A stretch of DNA of 64,000 nt from the NCBI GenBank assembly GCA_034770075.1, contig CM068384.1:102421613-102485612 (forward strand), in the 5' to 3' direction. Below the pieces are notes generated by a model. The model saw only the letters and a program-made list of their open reading frames with translations, did no database searches and had not been told where the DNA came from. Below, piece after piece: positions 34,854 through 46,662 of the stretch (position 1 is its first letter; every line of letters starts with the position of its first letter). Made by a program: the position numbers and the translations under genes. The DNA comes from Aralia elata. Lineage: Eukaryota; Streptophyta; Magnoliopsida; Apiales; Araliaceae.

Positions 34854-36124
34854 GCGAGAGTCACGATTCCTGAGAGACGGCTCGTGCAAAATACTCCAGG
34901 CTTGTGAATGATTTTACGTGACTCCACTTGTCCAAGTACTGCTTGGTAAATCATCTGAAAGCTTCTTCATTTTGCTCAATATTTATTTCCTTATTTTCTG
35001 AGAATTAAAACAAGGAAGATCATCAGCTCCAATAATCAAATCTTATTTTATATTTTAGAAACCAAATCTGCCCTTATTAGAATTTTATAAAGCAAGATCT
35101 TTTTCAAACATTCAATATATATATATATATATATATATAATTTCGAAATTATCAAATATATATATATTTTCAAAATTTTATTAAAATACCCAATTTAAGC
35201 AATTTTCGAAAATCTATATATTTATTTAGAAATAAGCTCAAATAAACTTATCTTGAAATTGTGAAATCTTCCTTAAGAGGAACATAGAGATTGTTTCCTT
35301 TACTATTGCAAGCTTGCAATTGGAATATATATATCTCCCAAGTCACTTAGGCCTTTCTTTTCATCGTGCAAAATTTTTTCCTCTCCTCATTCAAGTCTGA
35401 AGATCACCAAGAAGTCGTCAAGCCAACAGTTTTCAACTTGGGAACGAGGTAAAAAAACAATTTCTTCTTCTCTTTTTTCAGTTTATTTGAGTATTTTCTG
35501 CCGAACTTTTTCTTGACTTGCTTCTCCTACGTTTCTTCTCAGGTTATTGTAGCTTTTCTTTTTCTTCCGAGCCCCGTTACTTGGATTATATATCAGTAGG
35601 GTTCCCTCGGATAATAAAGAAAAACACAATATTTAGTGACAACGAAGCATCCGTTCCGAAAAAGTAATCTGTGGGGCACCAGAATTTTCAAGGTACACAA
35701 AATATAGTTTTTTTTTTTTTTTTTTTTTTTTTTTTGCAGGAAGTCGAACCCTAGGGGGGGCCGAACCCTAGGGGGCCGAACCCTAGGGAGCGAATCCTAG
35801 GAGAAAAATGTACTAAAATTTTAACATTGGGAAGCGTGTTCACTGTTTTGACCATAACTTTTGTTCCGTTTGGAGTCTCGGGGCCCATAATATATCAAAA
35901 CGACCGTATCGACGAGCCCTTCAAAAGTCATCGCCAACGGCTATGACATATGTCGAAATAATCCAAAAAATGGCTCCGAAGGATGTATTTTGGCTGTCCG
36001 AAGTTTTGTGGAAAAATTTCAAATCCTGTTTTTCTTTCATAATTGTGATTTTGATCCTTCCCTGACTCCATTTCTTCTTATTTTTAGGTATTCTCAAGTG
36101 AAAGGCTCAAATTCTCCCTTTGCC
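34854..36124 (+). promoter_or_regulatory. Presumed promoter and leader of the antisense PMD gene
   Basis: AT-rich, with (TA)n at about 35119-35140, a TATATATATC stretch near 35325, a possible donor GAACGAG|GTAAAA near 35450 and a T28 tract (35708-35735) followed by GCAG|G that looks like a strong splice acceptor. A fourfold CGAACCCTAGGGGG repeat (about 35743-35803) follows. No coding was found. The arrangement fits a spliced 5' leader, but the transcription start is not determined. Confidence 0.4.
35743..35803. repeat. CGAACCCTAGGGG short tandem repeat
   Basis: Four imperfect 15-19-bp units, G-run length variable. AACCCTA resembles the plant telo-box core, which here is probably coincidence. 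Confidence 0.75.
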
Positions 36125-39100
36125 ATGGTAAGCCTACTCAAGCTCATATGCCTTACTTGACATCCTTAGTATCCTCATGTGGAGTCTTTCTTACTTGCAG
36201 GCCTCGTCTACCGGATGTTCTGAAGACTTGAAGAGTTCCAGGGTAATTCCCTTTGTCAATGATTGGGGAAAGGCTCCTTTTTTTGGGCCTTTTGACACTT
36301 TTTGGGAGCATGTTCGAACTTATGATCGCACAACTTTTCCTGCGCCAGAGAAAAAGGGTTTGTTTCTTTATGTCGCGGCTTGTGGAGGTTGGGACGACTT
36401 CCCCCATTCCGATCGCATTCCCCGCATGTGCATAGAGAAACAAGAATACCCTTTCAGTCCCTTTCGCTTCCTGTCTGACTCATCTAACCGTCTTCAAGGA
36501 TGGCAACATTGGACTGACGAGATCCTCGGGAATGTTGAGTACAAGGCTATACTAAAGAGTGCGGGCATATATCGCTGCATTCAGCTATGTAGGGATCTAC
36601 GTATTCAGCAGGATCATGATGCTCTTACTGTGTTGATTTCCCGCTGGTGCTCTTCTTCATGCACATTTGTTACTGCTTGGGGGGAATTCACCCCTACACT
36701 AGAGGATGTCTATGCTATCTACCAGTAAGCCTATCTTTTTGTAACTTTCATTCGTTCTTACTTTCTCCCTTTTTTTTTTCTTTTTTTTTATTTTTATTTT
36801 TTTTTTTCAAATTATATGCTTATGTTGGGTTTATATCTTGTAGCCTCCCTGCTGTCGCTTCGGCTTCTTGTGACCCCTCTAGTATGTCTGCTAGATATGT
36901 CGAGTGCGTTGCCTATTTGATGGAGGCCTTCAAGCAGTCTTCCCATTATGTCTCACGATTCAAAGGTGATACACTCCTTCCAGATTTCGAGACCACTAGC
37001 CGACAAAAAACTTCATGGTTATCTTGGGTGCGCTACTTCTTTCGGGATTACAAGACTAACCAGTGGGATAGTTCAACTTATGACCAATCCGTCCTTGCTT
37101 TTCGTAAGGAGTCGTGTCCTTTTCCCTTGGCAGCCTATCTGGCTATGTGGTTGTCTCGCTTTCTCTTTCCCGGGTCTCCTGTTGACGGTCCCTCAGTTCG
37201 TATGTTTAGTTTAGCAGCTCTGCTATCTCGGGGTTTGGAGATTCCTCTTGCTTCCCTCTTTCTGGGAACCCTGTATCGCCGTTTAGATGAGGTGAGGTGG
37301 CCTTCGCTTTGAGAGAATCTGTTGGAAGGTATTTGTTTTCATGCTTCCATTAACTGTCTTTCACATTGCACTTTTCTCTTCTTTTCTTGAATTATCAACC
37401 TTTCCTTTTCATTCACTCAGGTACGATGTGAATTGCTTCATTCCAGGCTCCTTCCTTCAGTTTTTCCTCTTCGAGCGTTTCAAGGGTTATTCTTCTTTTG
37501 AACATCTTTCTAAGAGGAAGAAGAAGTCTTCAGACCCTTTTTTATTACCCCACATCGACTCCCGGACAGCCCGCTGGATTGATTACCGCTTTAGCTCAGA
37601 CTTGCGGCTTTTCATTGATGATTTTTCATGCTTCACCGCTCGTCCTTACACTATTGTTTCAGAAAATAATGGTCACCTTCCTCACTTCTATAGGCGTGAG
37701 TCTCGCACTTATCTAAATACCAACGGGCTGAGCGGTTCTTCATTGTCCTGGTTTGTCTTCCTTCGGGCTGCGGAGCTTCCATATTTTATTGAGGATAATG
37801 ATTTCGGTACCGTACTTTATAATCCTCATAGGGTGATGAGGCAGTTTGGATTTGACCAGGAGCGTCCCTTTGGCCGTACTTGCAAGGAGACTTATGAGAC
37901 TGCTCTACTCAATTTCGTGTCCACCTCTTCTTCTTTTTCATGGGCTTTTTCGGAACCCCCAGGTGCTCCTCACAAATCTTTTCCCGTTTCTTTTATCATA
38001 CCACCTGCTACTCGGAGTGGGGCGGTTATACTACTGGTGAACGCAACTACTGGCAGATCAATCTTAAGAGATGGGAGGACGACACACTGATGTGCTCTAG
38101 ACCAGCTTCTCCTCCCAAGCGTCCTCAATGGGCTAAGATGTTATGTTCTCCTAAGCCCAATGTCCGTTCAGAACGATGGCCAGCCAGTTGCTGCCTTGTT
38201 GAACGTGAGGCCTTGAGGCCTAAGTCTTCTCCTCCTCGGTCAGCAGGTATTCATTCTCAAAGTGACCTAGTTATCCTTCCTGCACAGGCCCCTACTACCT
38301 CCAGGAACCTTCCACCACGGGCCTTATCTCAGTTACCTTTGTCTCAGATGCCTCCTCCAGTTCCTCCCCAGGGATCCTCTGATGCCGGGGAAATGAGGAT
38401 TACACGTTCCAGAACAAGAACATCTACCCCTATGAATTCAGAGGTGGCTCCTCCTATGGCTTCTACCGTGTCCCAGGTTAGTCGTCCTGGCCTCAGGCTT
38501 CGCTTAAGACCATTAGCAAAACGCCCTCCTGAGAATGCTACTCCTACTGAGCCGGTAGCCGAGGATCCGGTCAAGAAACGCCGTAGAAATTTGGTATGTA
38601 TTTATACATCTTTGAAGTATCTTCATTTTTGTCTGTTACTATCCATATAATTGTTTTCATGATCCCTTTAATCATTATGTCCACCGTTTTTAGATTGGCG
38701 ATGCTGATGAAGAGGATGAGGATGTTCCTGTTGAATTTATGCCTATTACTGCAAATGGGGCATCCACGGCGGCTTCCACGAGTTGTGACCCTCCCCAACC
38801 TATCAGTGTTGAGTCCTCTTCTTCTCATGAGGCTTGTGTTAGTCTTGATGCTAAAGACACCTTATCTGATGTGAGTTCGAGCCTTGCTTTGGATGATGCA
38901 ATAATTTCCTCGAACCCTCCTCCAGCGTCTCCACATGATAGGCCTAAGGAGACCGATGAGACTCCTGCTTTCGCGAGGGAGGATCCTTCTAAGACTATTG
39001 CTGGTGTATATCCTCCCCAGAAGGAGTCTACCGAGTTGTTGAGTTCTCGGGAGGGCATTGTAGACAGCATCTTGGGTGGGTTGAGCAACCTTCCGCCTTC

Positions 39101-40066
39101 GGTAGCATCTCCCAACTACTTTTCCATTGACTATCTTGTGAGTATCTTTCTTTGGTAAATATATCATTTTTTTTTATTTATTATTTTCAAATATATTATA
39201 TGTTTTCTCATCTTATTTTCCAGAGTGAGAAGATGCAAGAGTTGCCTTTGCCTGTTGATGCGCTTGCCTCATTCGATGCTCTCAATCCGGATGTTGACAC
39301 CTCACTAGATAATGACCTCGGGTATCCTCCAGGCTGTCTTCCGGATGACCAAGGCGTTATGGATTCATCAGCATCCCAGCAGCCCCGTGCTCCTCCATCC
39401 CTTATCTCGACCAATTCTATGATGGCCTCCAAAGTTGCTCCTGTCAGAGCTTCCTTCAATCCAAACGGAGACCTTGTTTCTTGGAGGAGCTTCCGGATAT
39501 CATCATCTAGTCGGGAAAGTCTTGAACGCCTCTTAACTCGGTTCCCACATATACTCGACCAGCTGATTATTAAGGCGTCTTCTGCCCAGACCTTCTTCCT
39601 AGATCAGCTCGCAGGCCTTGTGCTTGGGTTGCACACTCTTTCCTTATACTCTTTGCGGGCTGAGGACTTGAAGAAATTTAGTGATGATGTAGACGACCTT
39701 GCGGCTGTGGGTGTTGACATGTCCCCTTTTCGGGCTAGGCTGGATCTCCTCCAGTCGAATTTCAACCTTGTTGAGCTACGTTCGGAGATTGCTATACGTA
39801 AGTGTGAAGATGACTCCTTTTCAGCACAAATCTCAGAATTTGACGAAGCCATAAACAAATTGAAGATCCATGCGCAAGGTTTAAAGTCTCAACTTCAGGA
39901 GGTAGAGCGACGGCTCCAGGACTTAGAGTCAGCTACTCAAGATGTCAAGAAATCAAAAGCCGAAAATCTCAAGATTCAGGATGCTGCCATTAGTGATTTG
40001 GAGGCCTTAGCTATGCCTTCGTTGCAGTTTGATATGTCGTGGCCTTTAGATCATGACTTGCTGTAG
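36125..40066 (+). CDS. Plant mobile domain (PMD) protein with C-terminal coiled coil, antisense in Tat element; probably broken
   Basis: Six coding exons by splice sites and phase: 36125-36127 (ATG, then GTAAGC), 36201-36724, 36844-37328, 37421-38593, 38694-39137 and 39224-40066 (TAG-ended). Exons 2-4 encode the aminotransferase-like plant mobile domain: VIPFVNDWGKAPFFGPFDTFW, TLEDVYAIY, then LYRRLDE and YDVNCFIPGSFLQFFLFERF. Exon 5 is Ser/Pro/Glu-rich. Exon 6 ends in a likely coiled coil (about 39740-40000; LKSQLQEVERRLQDLES). Two defects: a 5-bp duplication GAGGT at 37289-37298 puts exon 3 out of frame, and a frame change near the C-run at 37956-37960 in exon 4. PMD proteins are linked to transposons and, when domesticated, to silencing and growth control. 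Antisense extra frames of this kind are known from Tat elements; I infer it travels with the element. Confidence 0.7.
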
Positions 40067-40636
40067 TCTTTTTTTCTTTTCCTGTTTCAGAAACTCATTT
40101 ACACATATTTTATTTATCAAATTAGAGTTTCTTTAACCTTGTTGATTGCCTTTAATTTGAATGATTCCTCAAAACTCAATATTTATCATTGAATTTCAAG
40201 TTACTCAAATTAATACTCCAAAGCAACAATAGGTCTTATGAATAGATAAACATGAATGTTATCAATAACATGTATATATATATCTTTTCGAAAAATAAGT
40301 GAATGAAAGTTTGATAATTTATTGATGATCAAGTTGCTTTTAACGAAAAGCATAACGTTTCAAAATTTTCATTAAAAAGTAATAAATCTTACTTTTGTCG
40401 AATAAAGCATAACGTTCGTCACTTTTAGAGATAAAGTGTAACTTGTTTTTTCAGGTTGAGGACTTATAGTCAGGTGCCTCGATTACTTTTAAAGTTTGAA
40501 AGTATAACTGTGAGGGCTTATAGTCAGGTGCCTCAACTACTTTTGAAGTTTGAAAGTATAACTGTGAGGGCTTATAGTCAGGTGCCTCAACTACTTTTGA
40601 AGTTAAAAGTATAACTCTCGTGATGACTATCTCATG
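40067..40636. other. Spacer between the convergent PMD and integrase genes
   Basis: Holds a 54-bp tandem repeat (40457-40616) and AT-rich sequence. Both genes should terminate here, but no terminator signal can be named with confidence. Confidence 0.5.
40457..40616. repeat. 54-bp tandem repeat, three copies
   Basis: Units start at 40457, 40511 and 40565 with TGAGG(A/G)CTTATAGTCAGGTG; the third is slightly shortened. Noncoding. Confidence 0.9.
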
Positions 40637-42165
40637 TGTAATATTTCTTTACCCATTTCAGGTTCAATGGGCCTGAGATAGCATTTGATCCCACGCGAGA
40701 TATTTTGCAATACCCGCTTTCGGAGATCTCTCGTACCCTATACGGGCCTTCCCATTTGGGGTAAAAATTTGGTGGTTGGTGTTCCCCTCATGACTTGATT
40801 TGCTGTCTTGAGCACCAAGTCCCCCACCAGAATTTGTCGCGGTACCACTGCGGTATTGTATTGTCGTCGCAGTCTTTCGTGATACCGTTCCAATTTTTCT
40901 TTGGCTCGGTCTCGGAAGTCAGCTAAGGCCTCTAGGGATGCTGGTCGGTTCTCTTCCTCGACTAAGCTTCGGAGTCTCATCCTAGCCGAAGGGATTTCTA
41001 TTTCGGCGGGCAAGATAGCTTCTTCTCCATAAACTAAAGCATATGGGGTTTCATCCGTAGGTTTTATTTTTGAAGTTCGATATGCCCATAATGCTATTGG
41101 TAACTGCTCTGCCCATGTCTTCGGATGATCATCTAGGGTTTTTGACAAAATCTTGATCAAGGTTTTGTTTGTGGCTTCTGCTTGCCCATTGCCTTTCGGG
41201 TAGTATGGCGATGACTTGTAATGCTTCACCCTATATCTTTCCATCAGACTTTTGATGTCTCGATTAATGAAAGGAGTTCCATTATCTGACAGAATGATTT
41301 TCGGGATCCCGAAACGACAAATGATATGTTCCTTAATGAAGTTCGCCACTGCTGGACCCGTAGCCTTTTTCAAAGGGATTGCCTCTACCCACTTTGTATA
41401 CATCTCAGTAGCCGTCAAGATCCATATGTTGCCCTTAGAGTTAGGATGAATGGGACCTATAAGATCCATTCCCCACGTATGAAAGGGCCACGGTGTTGCT
41501 ATGGTCCGTAGGTCTATAGCGGGAGCATGAATCAGATTCCCGTGAATTTGGCAGATGTGACACTTTTTGACAAAATCCAAGCAATCTCCTTCCATCTTTG
41601 GCCAGTAATAACCATGATCAATAAGTTGTTTGTATAACTTAGCTCCCCCTTGGTGCTCGTCTTTATGCATTTGGTAGACCAAATCTTTGGCCTCTCCTAC
41701 TTCCAAACACCGTAAGGGCTTGCCATTGAACCCTCTTCTAAACAATTCTCCATTTTGCAAGAAGAATCGTTGTGACTTTCTCTTTATCAAGATTGCGTCC
41801 TTCTTTTCGGCAGGCAGATTGCCGTTTTGTAAAAATTCTACATAAGGGATTCGCCAATCCGCTATGTCATCGATGAAGGCGCATTCCTCCTCCCCAGGGT
41901 ATTCTTGGCATGAAACACATTGTCGTTGAAGTGCATCTGCTTCCTTCTTCATTTCAGGCCAATAATACCCGTGGCGCTGCAACCTTCGATACAATCCAAT
42001 ATCGGCCAACCCACAATTTTCTACATGTACCTGATGCAAAACGCGCTGTGCTTCGAGCCTCCCCAAGCATCGTGTCAATACCCCATCTGTTTCTTTATGG
42101 TACAAGACTCCCTTGATGATGGCGTATTTCTGATGTTCCATCGGTGATATGGTCCCCTCCTTCGT
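40637..42165 (-). pseudogene. pol: Tat integrase with two H2C2 zinc segments
   Basis: In frame with the upstream RT after a TAA at 42166. Residues counted from the ATG at 42141. Two separate zinc-binding-like segments: about 39-79 (ENCGLADIGLYRRL, HGYYWPEM, CVSC) and about 159-198 (HQGGAKLYKQL, HGYYWPKM, CHIC). The catalytic core has D226 (WGMDLIGP), D286 (ILSDNGTPF) and E322 (KGNGQAEATN), an exact DD35E spacing. The C-terminal GPY-type part (PKWEGPYRVRE) is one frame over because of an indel around 40757-40767, and the reading ends about 40637. It inserts the cDNA into host DNA. A single H2C2 is usual; two are noteworthy. Confidence 0.88.
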
Positions 42166-44277
42166 TTACAATTGATGGGAAATGTTATGTCTCCAATCAT
42201 CGGTCAGGTCTTTGGGGAACAAGTCTAACACCGTGGTTGGGAGGGTTCTCTTCATTACCTTCACATCTAGGTCTTCTCCTTGGACATATACTCTAGATGC
42301 TACCGTGGCTAATGCATCAGGTTGTTTATTTTGTCCTCTTGGCACGTACTCAATAACCACCTTCCTGAAGTCCTCCATCACTTTTTGTGCCACAGTTCGA
42401 TACGGTGCCAATATAGGCTCCTTCACTGCGAATTGCCCTCTTATTTGTTGCACAATCAAGTTTGAATCTCCCCTTACTTTAAGGCGTTTGGCTCCCAACT
42501 CTCGAGCCGTTAATAATCCCAATATAAATGCCTCATACTCTGCTTCATTGTTCGTGCAGGGGAAGTCTAACTTGTATGACAAAGCTACTTCCTTTCCTTC
42601 TTTGGTGGTCAACACTACGCCTGCTCCACCTTTCCCTTCAGCAGATGACCCATCAAAGGCTAAATTCCACCATTCTGAGTCTTCATCTACTATGTCAATT
42701 TCTTCTACTTCTCCTCCTGGAAGATCCTCAGAGGGAGGTTCGTATTCTCCATTTGGAAATTGAGCTAGTAGATCTGCCAAAGCCTGACATTTGATTGCCT
42801 TTGGTGTTACACACTGGATGTCATATTCTGAAAGTATCATCATCCATCTTGCAGGTCTTCCTACCAATGCCGGCTTAGTCAGTAGGTATCTGATCGGGTT
42901 AGTTCTTGTTGCAAGCTTCACTTCGTGTGCCAAAAAATAATGTCGCATTTTCTGCGCTACAAACACCAATACAAGGCAATGTCTTTCCACCTGCGAATAC
43001 CGAGTTTCCGGTCCTCTAATTATCCGACTGATGTAGTACACAGGCTTTTCCTCTCCATCCACTTCTTGTGTGATTAATCCCCCTACAGACTTTGTGGTAG
43101 AAGTGATGTATAACTGCAACGGTTTTCCTCTTTGTGGTACTACCATCGTTTGTGCTGAAGCCAAAATCCCCTTCACCTTCTCGAAGGCTTGTTGTTGGTC
43201 TTGGCCCCAGTCCCATTTTGCCTTTCCTTTTAGCAATTTGCCAAAAGGTTCTGTGACTTCTGCTAATGCTGGCATAAATCTTCTCATATAAGAAACTTTC
43301 CCTAGAAAGCTCTTCAGCTGTTTTTGTGTTTTTGGTGGGGGCATCTCCACAACTTCTTTTGCCTTGCTTGGGTCTACCTCCAAGCCTCTGTTATGCACCA
43401 AGAAGCCTAAGAATTTTCCAGCCGTCATTCCAAAGGCACATTTCTTCGGATTCATCTTCAGATTGTATTTTCGGCATCGCTCAAACACTTTCCTCAGGTC
43501 CTCCACATGAGTTATCGCCTTCTTGGATTTCACTACTATGTCATCAACATAGTCTTCTACTATATCATGAATCATGTCATGAAATATAGCATGCATTGCC
43601 CTTTGATAAGTTGCCCCCGCATTTTTCAACCCGAAGGGCATTACTACATAGTAGAAATTCCCAAACGGAGTACGAAAGGCCGTCAACTCTGCATCTTCTA
43701 CTGACATTTTTATCTGATTGTACCCCACAAACCCATCCATGAATGACATCATCTCGTGATTAGCCGTTGCATCTACCAAAGTGTCTATGTTGGGTAATGG
43801 ATACATATCTTTTGGGCATGCTTTATTCAAGTCTCTGAAATCCACACATATCCGTAACTGACCATTTGACTTCTTTACTGGTACAATGCTGGATAACCAT
43901 ATCGGATGTTGAATTGGCTTGATGAACCCTACTTCCAGCAACTTCTTGATTTCCTCCTTGATTTGGGTTTCAACTTCGGGTGCATAGTTGCGAGGAGCTT
44001 GCTTTACTGGTTTTATTCCGGGGCTTACATTCAGATTGTGCTCTACCAATTCTTTATCAATCCCGGGCATCTCGTCATAATTCCAAGCGAAGACATCCCT
44101 ATATTCTCGCAGCAGTTTCACAAGCGCCTCTTTCTGCGCAGCATCCAGTTCTTTGTTGACGTAAGTCGGTCTTGGCGTTCCTCCATCTGTTGCCAAATCC
44201 ACTTCTTCTACTTCATTTTGTTGAGGTTTCGGCCTATCCTCAAAGCATTCTGGAGCTGGTTCTACTTTCTGCTGCAC
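42166..44277 (-). pseudogene. pol: Tat reverse transcriptase, RNase H and additional RNase H
   Basis: 703 codons open from 44277 to TAA at 42166; the frame is the same as gag-protease and integrase. RT spans about 60-260 with KSNGQLRICVDFRDLNKACPKD-like and FMDGFVGYNQI blocks, MPFGLKNAGATYQR and the YVDD catalytic box at about 243-246. The first RNase H follows (QLYITSTTKSVGGLI; ETRYSQVERHCLVLV). A second, archaeal-like RNase H lies at about 545-665 (WNLAFDGSSAEGKGGAGVVL, NNEAEYEAFILGL, VRGDSNLIVQQI, NKQPDALA), which marks the Tat lineage. Catalytic residues look preserved; the stop at 42166 separates it from integrase. Confidence 0.92.
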
Positions 44278-44832
44278 AATTTCTTCTTCTTCATTACTGC
44301 TGGAGTGGGGGACACCTCCTGAGCCGTTGGGTTTGCACTCTCCCTTGGGCTCTTCCCCCTTGCACCGTCATAGGCGAAACACTATCTTTCCGTCGGGTTT
44401 AACAACCCTCTCCCATTTCGTTCTTTGGCCATCATCTGATTGCACTGTCCGTTTGGCATTGATTATGTTTCTGGCATCTTCAGGATCTGCTGGCCTTTTC
44501 TTTTCTCCTTTTTCTCCCTTCTCTAGGTCTATTACCACCGGCTTCTTGTTGTTGGAACATTCTCCTTGTCCCGAAGTCTTCTTCTTTTCTTTTTCCTCAG
44601 GCACAAACTTGTCTGCCTGTACTTCCTCCCAACTGACTAATTTTAGAGAATCAGGTCTTGCAATCTGGTTCTCTCCCTCTTCAGCGACATCATCAAAGAA
44701 CGTTGCTTCGGCGATGTGTGCCTCCTCTGGTCCAAAGGGATTTCTGGTTGCTGGTACCTTCACTTCTTTTCCCTTCCAGATAGCTTTCAAGTATTGATGA
44801 AAAACAGAGGGTACCACCCCATAGTCGTTTTG
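44278..44832 (-). pseudogene. pol: Linker between protease and RT, two nonsense codons
   Basis: Same frame as the flanking domains. It begins right after the TGA at 44833 and carries another TGA at 44368-44370 (CGA to TGA is the likely change). Encodes YGVVPSVFHQYLKAIWKG, an acidic VSWEEVQADKFVPEE region and a Lys/Glu-rich stretch typical of the spacer after Tat protease. No catalytic motif of its own. Confidence 0.8.
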
Positions 44833-46662
44833 TCAAGCCCTTCCTAGCAAGACATGATACGCTGCATCCACCTCGGTAACATGAAACATTACAGGTCCTC
44901 GAATCTTTCCAACTTGCATGTCCACCTTGATGTGTCCCAGGGTTCTGGCACTTTGGTTGGCAAACCCTGTGATGTTTGTTGGTTCTTTCACAATTCTCTT
45001 CTCCGGCAGGCCTAACTGCTTAAACACAGTGTAGGGCATAATATTTATAGACGCTCCATTGTCGATGAACGCCCTCCGCACCTCTATTCCATTTATGATT
45101 GCCGTCACATACAACGGTCGGTTGTGCGGGTATCTTATCTCTCTGTCAGCTTTAGAGAAAGATATCTTGCTTTCTTCCTCTTCCACTGCCTTCACAAATC
45201 CTTTGCTTACCGCCATGCAGGTCTCTTGGGTTTCGGCTGCTTTGATGATTGCTCTGGTTGCCTCTATCCTTGCTTCCTTGGCTAACCCTATTTGGTCGAA
45301 AAATTTTCTGAATTTAACTCCATTCATCAACGCCGTCACCTGCAGGCCTGGATCAACATCCATCATTTCTTCCATCCTCTCTGCATTCTCCCTCATTTCC
45401 ACTTCTGGTACCTCACTATGAGTAATAGTGTTGCACGTTTCTTTTCCCTTATGATTAGGCAGTGGCTTATCATGCACGCTGCTTCCTTTTCCCAGCTCGA
45501 TTTCTCCTGCCGCCAATTTTTCATGGTATATCCTCCGCAGACTATAACAATCAATAGTGGAATGTCCTGTATATTGATGGTATACACAAAAGTCTGGTCT
45601 TCTTTTTATTTCTTCGGTCACAACAAATCTGGGCTTCGGAGGCCTCACCACTCCATGTTCTACCCATTGCTTATACAGGTCTCTAAAGGCCTTCTCACTG
45701 CATGTGATAGCCTCTGGAACGGGCATTCTGGTATACTTGTCCCCTTGTTTCCCTTTACTTCGCTCGTTCTTCTCCCTCTTGCCCCCTTGTGGTTTTGACT
45801 GAGAGTCAGCCAAAGCCACAGTTGTTGTTCTCTTACCTTTCCAGGTAACCGTCGCATGATTGACGGGCACTGTCATGATTCCTCCCAAATCTTGTGCAAA
45901 TGATGAGAGAGTCGCAAATGAATCACATGCCTTTGTAATGAGATGGGGCTTGAAGGAGTCTAGTGCACCATTATTGCATATGCTAACCAAGTTCTTCTCC
46001 TCAATTGGCTCTGCACACTTCTGTGCTTGGGCCCTGAATCTGTCCACATAATCTGACAGCTCCTCATTCGGCTTCTGCTTGAACCGCATCAGCTCTACGA
46101 TAGTTACCTGTTTCTGCACATAGAAAAATTTCTTAAAAAACTGTAATTTCAGATCATCCCAATCATGGACTGATCCCTTCTCTAAATTGTAGTACCAACT
46201 GAAGGCACTATCCGTCAAAGTCTTGTTAAATTCCCTCATCAACAGATTGTGGTTATTCACCTCGTCATAACCCAACCACGGAGACATCGACTCCACGAAC
46301 CTGGCAATATGCTCCCTGGCATTCCCTTTCTCCCCGTTATACTTTGGGAACTGCGGGGGATGCTCAATATACCCTGCCGGGTAAGGTTGTCTTCGTATGT
46401 GTGCCGGGTAAGGTGGAGTAAAGTCCAACTCTGAAGGTCGGGATGTCTGCTTGCGAAGTTGATTGATCACGTCGATCATATCATCCTTCGTCACATACTG
46501 GCTCGTGGTATGGACTCTCTGAGGGGCTGTGATGTATTGATGCATAGGTGGTGGGTATGGTAAGGAAGTTGGCTGGTGTACACTTCCATCTTGCACGATT
46601 TGAATCGGTGGTGCTTGTTGGCTTGCTCGTTGGATGTGGCTCGGGATGGTCGGTATCTGCAC
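44833..46662 (-). pseudogene. gag-pol: Tat Gag (capsid, zinc-knuckle-like) and protease
   Basis: 609 codons. The retrotransposon Gag domain lies at about 100-230 (FVESMSPWLGYDE, SAFSWYYNLEKGSVHDWDDL, FKQKPNEELSDYVDRF). A basic stretch follows, then a zinc-knuckle-like CVYHQYTGHSTIDC at about 360. The protease at about 515-605 has the active site in AFIDNGASINIMPY; Asn replaces the usual Thr of DTGAS. It ends at a TGA where LLGRAW would be expected, consistent with TGG to TGA. The N-terminal part of Gag lies upstream in another frame. Confidence 0.88.

Noticed and set aside
35743..35803. Telomere-like CCCTAG repeats
   Set aside because: Unit length and flanking CGAA do not match plant telomeric repeats; a local short tandem repeat is enough.
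42182..42763. 193-codon plus-strand frame opposite Tat RNase H
   Set aside because: Shadow of the pol frame; Ser/Pro composition fits antisense reading, no domain.
45059..45798. Plus-strand frames opposite Tat gag-protease
   Set aside because: Shadows of gag on the minus strand, no splice support.
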